Source: Nicotiana tabacum (Eukaryota > Streptophyta > Magnoliopsida > Solanales > Solanaceae). Taken from it: 64,000 nt of DNA. Location: assembly GCF_000715075.1 (NCBI RefSeq), contig NC_134087.1, forward strand, positions 189,441,276 through 189,505,275. Direction: 5' to 3'. Shown piece after piece: positions 44,824-54,026 of this stretch; position 1 is the stretch's first letter; every line of letters starts with the position of its first letter. Below the pieces are notes generated by a model. The model saw only the letters and a list, made by a program, of their open reading frames with translations, was not told the DNA's origin and made no database searches. Position numbers and translations under genes: made by a program.

Positions 44824-45555
44824 AAGAAAGTGAAATCTGCCTTTATTTTCCTTATTCTTGTTAGTGGTTGGATTTTGATTCCTTTAGAATTCTCTTGATA
44901 TTCTGTTTTTACCTGTTATTCCCCAAAATATGTTTCCCCCTCCCATCTTTACTTGTTTATTCCTGCTTTACTTTATGATGTATATTATATAACTGCACAA
45001 GTTTATTTGGTAGTCTGGTCCTAGCCTCGTCACTACTTCGTCGAGGTTAGGCTAGGCACTTACCAGCACCTCGGGTCGGTTGTGCTGATACTACATTCTA
45101 TACTTTTTTGTGCAGATCCTAGTGTTGTAGACTTTGGACCGTAGTGATATTGCTGAATCTTGTTCACCAAACGACCCGAGGTAGCCTTGCAGGCGTTTGT
45201 AGGCCTTGGCGTCTCCTTCTATCTACTTTCCTGTTTCTTACATGTATTTTCCAGGACAGTGTTGTATTTAATTCATTCAGAACTTTATTTGTAGTATTCT
45301 TAGACTGTTTGTGAAACTGTGACACCAGTTCTGGGTAGTTGAGACTCAAACAGTTGTAATAGATATTCATGTTTAGCTCGCTTATTGTTTTCTTCCGCTT
45401 ACGTTATATTCGGTTGTTTAAATGCTATTTCTTCGAAATTGTTAAAGAGAATAAAATTGGTAAAAAGGTAGATGGTTCAATAATTGGCTTGCCTAGCTCA
45501 CATTAGTAGGCGCCATCACGACTCCCAGAGGTGGGAAATCCGGGTCGTGATAAGT

Positions 45556-45567
45556 TGGTATCAGAGC
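45556..45567 (+). other. Tekay primer-binding site (initiator tRNA-Met)
   Basis: TGGTATCAGAGC is the exact complement of the plant initiator tRNA-Met 3' end, starting three bases after the LTR. Confidence 0.92.
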
Positions 45568-45753
45568 TCTAGGTTACATGGGTCTCATAGTTCACAGATA
45601 ATCTTAGTAGAGTCTGAGGGATCAGTACGGAGACATTTGTATTTATCCCTAGAGGCTACAGAGTTAGGAAAAAACTTCACATTCATTCTTTCCTGTCGTG
45701 CGATTTTGTTCTCTCAGTGCTAAATTGAAACCCCTACTCTTGTCCTTTCACGA

Positions 45754-46385
45754 ATGGCGAGGTCACGTACCGCTTCTTCAGACAAACAGCAGCACAGATC
45801 AGTGGTAGATCAGCTACATCTTTGGAGGCTTTGTGGAGGTTGGATAGGTTTCACCAAGCTCTTTACTACTACTTTCAGTGGTGCATCTTCTGAGGATCCC
45901 CAAGATTATCTAGACAGCTGTCATGAGGTTCTCAGGAACATGAGGATCGTAGAGACCAATAGGGTCGATTTTGTTGTTTTTTGCTTGTTTAGGTCCGCCA
46001 AGACCTGTTGGAGGGATTATTGATTGGCTATACCAGTTAGGTCATCAGCTTTGACTTGGGAGCAGTTTACTCAGCTATTTCTGGAGAAGTTTCTCCCCAT
46101 CACTCAGAAAGAGGTCTATCGGAGACAGTTTGAGCATTTCCAGCAGGGTTCTATGACTGTTACTCAGTACGAGATTAGATTCCTCGACTTGGCTCATCAT
46201 GCTCTTATCATACTTTCCACTATGAGAGAGAGTGAAGAGGTTCATTGAAGGACTCGTCCAGCCCGCTCAGTTAGCTGGAGGTGGAGGTGGAGGTAGAGGT
46301 ATTAGCGGTGGAGGTAGAGATGCTAGAGGTGGAGGTGCATGTACTGTTCTGGTTTGTGGTAGAGAAGCTTCGGTTTTATTTTGCA
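45754..46385 (+). pseudogene. Tekay gag, deleted C-terminus
   Basis: It starts MARSRTASSDKQ. Next come TTTFSGASSEDPQDYLDSC and SAKTCWRDY, a TGA stop at 46021, and the capsid core at 46024-46248 (LTWEQFTQLFLEKFLPIT, GSMTVTQYEIRFLDLA). A GA-run slip near 46215 shifts the frame, which then reads RFIEGLVQPAQLAGGGGG-like sequence. The CCHC zinc knuckle usual after the glycine-rich part is absent. The text jumps to a short remnant of the protease start, so a deletion joins gag and protease. Confidence 0.88.
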
Positions 46386-46949
46386 CCATAGCTGGTCATG
46401 CCTAGTGATTCATTGAGTGCTCCTATTTATGTGTCTACACCGGTGGGTGATTCTATTGTGGTAGATCAAGTCCATCGCTCTTGTATAGTTGATTTCGATG
46501 TTACATTCGGGATGAACTGGTTATCACCTTACCACACGATCTTGGACTATCATGCCAAGACTGTGACCTTAGCCTTGCCGGGTTTGCCTCATTTAGAGGT
46601 GAGACGGACTCCTGGTCATTCTACCCGTAGTGTTATCTCCTATGTGAAGGATCGACATATGGTCGAGAAGGGGTGTTTGGCCTATTTGGCATATGTTCGT
46701 GATTCTAGTGCTGAGGTTCCTTCTATTGATTCAGTGCCCGTTGTTCGTGAGTTTCCTGAGGTATTCCCTTCAGACCTGCCAGGTATGCCACCCGATAGGG
46801 ATATTGATTTCTGCATTGATTTGGCTCCGGGCACTCAGCCCATTTCTATCTTGCCGTATCGTATAGCCCCGTCTGAGTCGAAAGAGTTAAAGGAGCAGTT
46901 GCAAGACATGCTTGAGAAGGGTTTCATTAGACCTAGTGTTTCACCTTGA
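46386..46949 (+). pseudogene. Tekay protease remnant and start of RT
   Basis: 46398-46949 begins MPSDSLSAPIYVSTPVGDS, part of the protease, without the DPGST-type catalytic motif that stands before it in relatives. A second internal loss joins HRSCIVDFDV to FGMNWLSPYH. After a linker come REFPEVFPSDLPGMPPDRDI and the RT entry KGFIRPSVSP. TGA at 46947 replaces the tryptophan expected before GAPVLF. Confidence 0.87.
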
Positions 46950-47541
46950 GGTGCGCCGGTGTTGTTTGTTAAGAAGAAGGATGGGTCGATGAGAATGTGT
47001 ATTGATACCGGTAGTTGAACAAGGCTACAATCAAGAATAAGTATCCATTGCCGAGGATTGATGATTTGTTTGATCAGCTTCAGGGTGCCAAGGTATTTTT
47101 AAAGATTGACTTGAGATCTGGCTACCATCAGTTGAGGATTAGGGCATCCGATGTCCCTAAGACAGCTTTCCGCACTCAGTACGGACATTATGAGTTCTTG
47201 GTAATGTCATTCGGGTTGATAAATGCCCTAGCAACTTTTATGGATTTGATGAACCGATCAAGCCTTATTTGGATTCGTTCGTGATAGTCTTCATTGACGA
47301 TATTTTGATATATTCCCCCAGCCGGGAGGAGCACGAGCAGTATCTTAGAGTGGTTCTTCAGACCTTAAGGGATAGTCAGTTATATGTTAAGTTCTCGAAG
47401 TGTGAGTTCTGGTTGAGTTCAGTTGCATTCCTAGGTGATGTTGTATCAGCATAGAGTATTCAGGTTGATCCGGAAAAAATTAAGGTAGTCAAGAACTGGC
47501 CTAGACTAGCATCAACTACAGAGATTCGGAGTTTCTTAGGA
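46950..47541 (+). pseudogene. Tekay reverse transcriptase
   Basis: VLFVKKKDGSMRMCIDT is readable to about 47015. It is followed after a small loss by [34 protein letters not shown] and [11 protein letters not shown] frame change near 47270 leads to the catalytic FIDD ([14 protein letters not shown]), then [20 protein letters not shown] and TAG at 47452. The catalytic aspartates are kept. Confidence 0.9.
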
Positions 47542-48237
47542 TTGGCAAACTATCGTTGGTTCGTGGAGGTGTTTTCAGCTATCGCAGCCCCAATGACCAG
47601 GTTGACCCAGAAGGGTGCCCAGTTCAGATGGTCGGACGAGTGTGAGGCGAGCTTTCAGAAGCTCAAGACAGCTCTGACTACAGCACCGGTATTGGTTTTG
47701 CCCACAGGTTCAGGGCCTTATACAGTTTATTGTGATGCATCTCGTATTGGACTTGGTGCAGTGTTAATGCAGGATGGCAAGGTCATTAACTATGCTTTGC
47801 GGCAGTTGAAGATTCATGAGAAGAACTATCCGGTTCATGATTTAGAGTTGGCAGCGACTGTTCACGCATTGAAGATTTGGAGGCATTATCTGTATGGCGT
47901 GGCATGTGAGGTGTTCACAGATCACAAGAGTCTTCAGTATTTGTTCAAGCAAAAGGAGTTGAATTTGAGGCAGAGGAGGTGGTTGGAATTGTTAAAAGAT
48001 TATGATATCACCATCTTATATCATCCGGAAAAGGCCAATGTGGTGGCCAATGCTTTGAGTAGGAAGGCAGCAAGTATGGACAGTCTTGCTTATATTCTGG
48101 TCGGTGAGAGACCGCTTGCTTGGGATGTTCAGACTTTGGCCAATCAGTTCGTGAGGTTGGATAATTCTGAACCCAGCCATGTGTTAGCTTGCACAGTCGC
48201 TCGTTCTTATTTATTGGAGCGTATCCGTGATAGGTAG
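47542..48237 (+). pseudogene. Tekay RNase H
   Basis: A 231-codon open stretch with the RT connection ([18 protein letters not shown]), RNase H with [35 protein letters not shown] and [11 protein letters not shown], then [11 protein letters not shown]. The last D of the usual VVADALSRK is N here. It ends with TAG at 48235-48237, where a glutamine codon is expected. Confidence 0.9.
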
Positions 48238-49372
48238 TATGATGACCCTTATTTGTGTATCCTTAGAGACACGGTGCATCATGGAGGTGCCAAGCAGGTT
48301 ACCTTAGGTGATGATGGAGTTTTGAGACTGCAGGGCCAAGTTTGTGTGCCTATTGTGGATGGGCTCCAAGAGTTGATTTTAGAGGAGGCCCATAGTTCCC
48401 GGTACTCTATTCATCAGGGTGCCGCTAAGATGTATCAGGATTTACGGCAGCATTATTGGTAGAGGAGAATGAATAAGGATATCGTTGCATAGTGGCTCGG
48501 TGTTTGAATTGTCAGCAGGTTAAGTATGAGCATCAGAGGTCCGGTGGTTTATTTCAGCAAATTGAGATTCTTGAGTGGAAGTGGGAGCGTATCACTATGC
48601 ACTTCATTGTTAGACTCCCACAAACTCAAAGGATGTTCGATGCAGTGTGGGTTATTGTCGATAAGCTGACCAAGTCAGCGCAATTCATTCCTGTAGCAGT
48701 CTCATATTCTTCTGAGAGGTTAGCTGAGATCTATATCCGGGAGATTGTTCGCCTTCATGGTGTGCTCGTGTCTATTATTTCGGAACGAGGTACTCATTTT
48801 ACCTCACTCTTCTAGAGGTCAGTTTAGTGAGAGTTAGGCACGCGGGTCGAGTTGAGCACAACATTTCACTCTTAGACGGACGGGCAGTCTGAGTGGACCA
48901 TTCAGATTTTTGAGGTTATGCTCCGAGCTTGTGTCATTGACTTTGGAGGCTCGTGGGATCAGTTTTGCCTTTAGCAGAGTTTGCCTACAATAACAGCTAC
49001 CAGTCGAGTATTCAGATGGCTCCTTATAAGGCTTTATATAGTAGGCGGTGTCGGTCTCCGGTTGGATGGTCTGAGCCGGGAGAGGCTCGGTTGTTGGGTA
49101 CGGACCTGGTTCAGGATGCCTTGGACAAGGTCAGGATTATTCAGGATAGGCTTCGTACAGCTCAGTCCAGGCAAAAGCGTTATGCAGACCGCAAGGTTCA
49201 TGATTTGGCATTCATGGTCGTTGAGCGGGTATTGCTTCGAGTGTCGCCTATGAAGGGCGTGATGAGGTTTGGGAAGAAGGTCAAGCTTAGCCCTAGATTC
49301 ATTGGCCCGTTTAAGATTCTTGATCGAGTGGGGGAGGTGGCTTATAGACTTGCATTGCCGCCGAGCTTATAA
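48238..49372 (+). pseudogene. Tekay integrase, catalytic residues lost
   Basis: The zinc region at 48253-48462 shows EEAHSSRYSIHQGAAKMYQDL and then, past two stops, CLNCQQVK. In the core at 48492-48815 the first catalytic D is replaced by H (TMHFIV, where TMDFV is usual) and the second by E (IISERGTHF). The E region near 48870 (TDGQSEWT) is in another frame. The C-terminal part at 48953-49372 reads LAEFAYNNSYQSSIQMAP and LSPRFIGPFKILDRVGEVAYRLALPP. Even with the stops ignored it would be inactive. Confidence 0.9.
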
Positions 49373-49640
49373 GTCGTGCATCCAATGTTTTATGTGTCCA
49401 TGATTCGGAAGCATCACGGCGATCCATCCCATGTGTTAGATTTTAGCACTGTCCAGTTGGACAAAGATTTGTCCTATGAGGAGGAGCTGGTAGCTATTCT
49501 AGACCGGCATGTTCGTCAGTTGAGATCAAAGAGTTTTCCTTTTGTTCGTGTTCAGTAGAAAGGTCAGTCTGCCGAGGCATCGACCTGGGAGTCCGAGTCC
49601 ATATGCGGAGCCGTTATCCCCATTTTTTCCCTAACTCCGG
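49373..49640 (+). pseudogene. Tekay chromodomain
   Basis: 49376-49558 reads HPMFYVSMIRKHHGDPSHVLDF, then VQLDKDLSYEEELVAILDR and LRSKSFPFVRVQ. A TAG stands where the conserved chromodomain tryptophan is expected, before KGQSAEASTWESES. A two-base loss near 49600 alters the end. Chromodomains of this clade are thought to steer integration to heterochromatin by binding modified histones. Confidence 0.85.
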
Positions 49641-49680
49641 TACTTCCTTCTTCTGTCTGTTCGAGGACAAACGGTTGTTT

Positions 49681-49693
49681 TAGAGGTGGAGAA
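49681..49693 (+). other. Tekay polypurine tract
   Basis: TAGAGGTGGAGAA directly precedes the TGTAATGACC start of the 3' LTR. Confidence 0.82.
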
Positions 49694-52600
49694 TGTAATG
49701 ACCTTTTGGGTAATCACTTGTTTCTAAATATAATTCTGCATTCCGAGGCCTTAAAAGCCTCTTTTAGCATCACCTCGATTTGTGTGCGCAGTTAGAGCAC
49801 GTAGCCGGAAAGCCTAATGTGAAAATCTGTAAAAACGATAAATTTTGACTATAAAATAAATTCATTTGACTTCGGTCAATGTTTTGGGTAAACGGACCCG
49901 GACCCATGATCTGATGGTCCCGGAGGGTCCGTAGGAAAATATGAGACTTGGGCATATGCCCAGAATCGAATACCGAGGTCTCAAGCCCGAGAAATGAAAT
50001 TTTGAAGAAAATTATTTTTTGAAATTGTTTATAAAGTTTGGAAATGAATTTTGATTAGAATATGTTGGTATCGGGCCCGTATTTTGGTTCAGGCACCCGG
50101 TACAAGTCTTATATATGATTTAAGGTGATTCTGTGAAGTTTGGTAAGAAATGGAATCCGTTTGATGTGATTCAGATCTTAAATGCAAAATTTGATGTTTA
50201 AGAAATTTTGATAAATTTCATTGATATGGAGGTTTAATTCGATGTTTCTGATGTTATTTTGGTGATATGAGTACACGAATAAGTCCGTGGGATATTTTTG
50301 TGGTTGTGTGTATATTTGGTTTGGAACCCCGAGGGCTCGGGTGAGTTTTGGATAGGCCACGAGGTGCATTTGAAACTTAGAAAAAATTGCAGAATTTTAG
50401 ATGGTGTGCCCAGGCCTGCAGGCTTCGCATTTGCAAAGCCTGGCTCGCAAATGCGTGACCAGCCCAGGCCTGCCTTGGCTCGCAAATGCGAGATTTTCTT
50501 CGCAAATGCGAAGATTTGCCAATGGACCAGTGATCGCAAATGCGACCTATGTATCGCAAATGTGACAATATTTTTGCAAATGCAAAAGTTCAACATTTCT
50601 GAACACAATTCCCAAGTTAGCAGAGGTCGGGGTTCATAATTGCGAACCTTTGTTCGCAATTCCCATACCTGTGACCTGCAACTTTCATACTTAGCCGATT
50701 TTAAACCCATTTTTCATATCCTCTCAAAATATAAACACATTAGGGCAATTTTTCAAAGGCTTCTTCTTCTCTAAATCAATTGTAAGTCGTTTTTAACTAG
50801 TTTTCTTCAATCATTAACATCTTTAACATAATTTCAACTGCAAATCAATGATTTTCATGGGGGAAATTGGGTGTTTTGGGTAGAACCTAGGTTTTTCAAA
50901 AAATTGAGGATTTGGACCTCGATTTGAGGTCCGATTTCAAAATAAATTATATATTTGGGTTCGTGGGGGAATGGGTAATCAGGTTTTGGTTCAAACCTCG
51001 GGTTCTGACCATGTGGGCCCGGGGCGATTTTTGACTTTTTTGGGCAAAATTTTGGAAAACTCATTTTTATGCATTCAAATTGATTCATTTAGCGTTTATT
51101 GATGTAATTAAGTAATTTATGACTAGATACGAGCGAATTGGTGGTGGAACCAAGGGGTAAAGCTATAATTGAATCGTGAATTATGTTCGTGACATCGAGG
51201 TAAGTGTTTGGTCTAACCTTAGCTTGAGCGATTAGGAGTTGTGTCCTATTTTCTATTTGCTTCTTGTTGAGTACGACGTATAGGCATGGTGACGAGTATC
51301 TATATGTTGGTGTCTAGCATGATCGTGGGTCTTATATTGTGATTTTCATGACTTCGTTGTATTATTCATGCCTTGGTGAAGATTTCTATTTGTTATGGAA
51401 AGACCTATGAACACTGAGGAGCATTTGCTCGATATGTGAAGTGAATTGTGAAGTAAAAGTGAGAAAGAGAAGAGATCATTATGTTTCCCCCTTGTCGGGC
51501 TATTATTGAGTAGTTCCCTTGCATTGTTTTCTTAATTGATATTACGGATACTTAGGTTGATGATTCTTTGTATTAGGTTTTGTGACAAGTTTAGTTATAG
51601 CTGAGGTAGTTAGGTGTTGTAACAAGTTTGGTTATAGCTGAGGTAGTTAGATGTTGTAACAAGTTTGGTTATAGCTGGGGTAGTTAAGTGTTGTAAGAAG
51701 TTTGGCTATAGCTGAGGTAGTTAGATGTTGTAACAAGTTTGGTTATAAATGTTTTTCCCTTGCCGGGATATTGTTAAGATATCATTGTTTCCTTACCGGG
51801 ATGTTTGTTGATATTATTGTTCCCTTGCCGGGATTCTTTGTGATTATTGTTGGCTTGTAAATGGGAGCAGGCGGTATGCTTACCACAAAATATAATAAAA
51901 TGGGAGTGGATGGTACACCTACCACAAGATATAATGAAATGGGAGCGGGTGGTACGCCTACCACAAGATATAATGAAATGGGAGCGGGTGGTACGCCTAC
52001 CACAAGAGATAATAAAATGGGATCGGTTGGTACGCCTACCACAAGAGGTAATAAAATGGGATCGGTTGGTATGCCTACCACAAGATATAATGAAATGGGA
52101 GCGGATGGTACGCCTACCACGAGAAAAATGAAATGGAAGCGGGTGGCACGCCTGCCACGAGATAAATGAAATGGGAGCGGGTGGCACGCCTGCCACGAGA
52201 TACAGCAAATGGGATCGGGTTGCACGCTTGCAAGAAGATGTGAAAAGAAAGTGAAATCTGCCTTTGTTTTCCTTATTCTTGTTAGTAGTTGGATTTTGAT
52301 TCCTTTAGAGTTCTCTTAATATTCTGTTTTTACCTGTTATTCCCCGAAGCATGTTTCCCCCTCCCATCTTTACTTGTTTATTCCTGCTTTACTTTCCGGT
52401 GTATATTATATAACTGCACAAGTTTAATTGGTGGTCTGGTCCTAGCATCGTCACTATTTTGCCAAGGTTAGGCTAGGAACTTACCAGCACATGGGGTCGG
52501 TTGTGCTGATACTATACTCTGCACTCTTTTGTGCAGACCCCAGTGTTGTAGACTTCGGGCCGCAGTGAGATTGTTGAATCTTGTTCCCCAGGTGACCCGA

Positions 52601-52974
52601 GGTAGCCCTGCAGGCATTCATAGGCCTTTGCATCTCCTTCTGTCTACTTTCCTGTTTCTTACGTGTATTTTCCAGAGACAATATTGTATTTAATTCTTTC
52701 AGATCTTTATTTGTAGTATTCTTAGACCGTCAGTAAAACTGTGACACCGGTTCTGGGTAGTCGAGACTCAAACAGTTGTAATAGATATTCATATTCAGCT
52801 GACTTATTGTTTTCTTCCGCTTATGTTATATTTGGTTGTTTAAATGCTATTTCTTCGAAATTGTTAAAGAGAATAATATTGGTAAAAAGGTAGATGGTTC
52901 AATAATTGGCTTGCCTAGCTCACATTAGTAGGCGCCATCACGACTCCCGATGATGGAAAATCTGTGTCGTGACG
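49694..52974 (+). repeat. Tekay 3' LTR (3281 bp)
   Basis: It aligns with 42247-45552 and carries the same arrays. It starts TGTAATGACCTTTTGGG, in which the central hairpin part is the reverse complement of the left LTR version, and ends GTCGTGACG before TAGAA. Confidence 0.95.
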
Positions 52975-53029
52975 TAGAATTACCCTATTTTTTTGGTTAA
53001 AAGGATATTACTCAGTTAGTAAAATAAAT

Positions 53030-53145
53030 AAAAATAGTTACTAAATAAATCTAGTCTTTAAAATTTCTTTGTCCACGTGGCATTCATCACAAGGGCTATT
53101 GACATATACTGGAGCTAATATTACTGGAGTTGAGCCGATCCCATG
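53030..53145 (-). repeat. Right arm of a diverged inverted repeat
   Basis: The partner of 41665-41800. It has TTTGTCCACGTGGCATTCATC, whose CCACGTGG would also be a G-box, then CTATTGACATATACTGGAGC and GAGCCGATCCCATGTCAT. Confidence 0.72.
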
Positions 53146-53498
53146 TCATTTTGTTTAACCTCAAACTTGATCATCCTTCTTTTAATAGTATATAATATAA
53201 ATAGATTTCTTTCTAATTCTTAGAGCTTGCTAAAGATATCTCATAAAATCAGGAGAAATTCTCGTGCCATCCCACCACATCCTCAAACATATTTGCATTA
53301 TCTTAATCTTTTTCTCAAGAAATTTTTACCTATATGTATTATATTAAAAACTTATTTACCCTCATTGTTTAGGTTTTAACTTAATTATAATTTGATATAG
53401 AATTTATCAATTATATACAAATAAGTTTTAAATGAGTATCCTTGATTGTAGCCCTTTAATGTGGAAATCAAATTCTACAGCTCTAGAGCTTTCACAGA

Positions 53499-53504
<6 letters not shown>

Positions 53505-53553
<49 letters not shown>
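53505..53553. repeat. (CT)n microsatellite, about 24 units
   Basis: An uninterrupted CT dinucleotide run of about 48 bp. It follows AGATCTCTC and is followed by a T-rich stretch. Confidence 0.97.
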
Positions 53554-53558
<5 letters not shown>

Positions 53559-54026
53559 TCTTTTTTTTGCCCAATTTCTTGTTCATCGGATCTCTATGAT
53601 TCTCTTCTCTTTTCTCATCTTTTATTCTTTAGAGAATTCAATAATATATTTGATGTCGTCACTTGTCACAATCGAACCAATCATTGTCCGTTGCCCCGCC
53701 AGCCATTAAAAGCCATCAAAAGCTTCGAAACTTTAATTTTGAATTCAATTTTTTCAAAATTATTATTTGTTTTGATTGAGTGTTATTACAAATGATCGAG
53801 AATATTTTTTGGAGTTTATACCTCAATTTTAAGGGTGTTTGGCGAAGATTAGAGTTGATTTTGAATGAACTTTCAGATTGAAACTTGAAGATGAAGAAGA
53901 TGTATTAAAGTCGATTATAATTATATATAAATTGTATTTAAGTTGTGTTCTATTGTAGTTATATTTTTTATTTGAATTTTGTATGAAAATTCAAAATTAT
54001 TGTATAATGTATGAATCGAAGTATGA

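Larger units (their letters stand above)
42247..45552 (+). repeat. Tekay 5' LTR (~3306 bp)
   Basis: It aligns with 49694-52974 throughout. It starts TGTGATGACCCAAAAGG, with a perfect 9-bp inverted repeat at 42248-42270, and ends GGGTCGTGATA just before the primer-binding site. Inside are a TCGCAAATGCGA array (42957-43240), a TTTTAAAC box (43257), a 37-bp tandem repeat (44157-44335) and a 39-bp tandem repeat (44441-44823). Confidence 0.95.
42247..52974 (+). mobile_element. Full-length Tekay-type chromovirus
   Basis: Two long direct repeats flank gag-pol, and TAGAA occurs directly before (42242-42246) and after (52975-52979), which proves the limits. Order: LTR, initiator-Met primer-binding site, gag, protease, RT, RNase H, integrase, chromodomain, polypurine tract, LTR. 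Tekay is a chromovirus clade with a C-terminal chromodomain, which the final segment shows. LTR termini have decayed from TGT...ACA: the left one ends ATA and the right one ACG. Many stops make it non-autonomous. Confidence 0.96.
52980..54021. other. Non-element flank with (CT)n, no gene called
   Basis: AT-rich sequence between the two Tekay-like elements. It contains the right arm of the inverted repeat and a (CT)n run at 53505-53553. The ORF at 53461-53709 includes the CT run and has no recognisable similarity. Confidence 0.6.

Noticed and set aside
53461..53709. Small host gene with a GAGA-type 5' region
   Set aside because: The frame runs through the (CT)n microsatellite and has no recognisable domain or conserved continuation.
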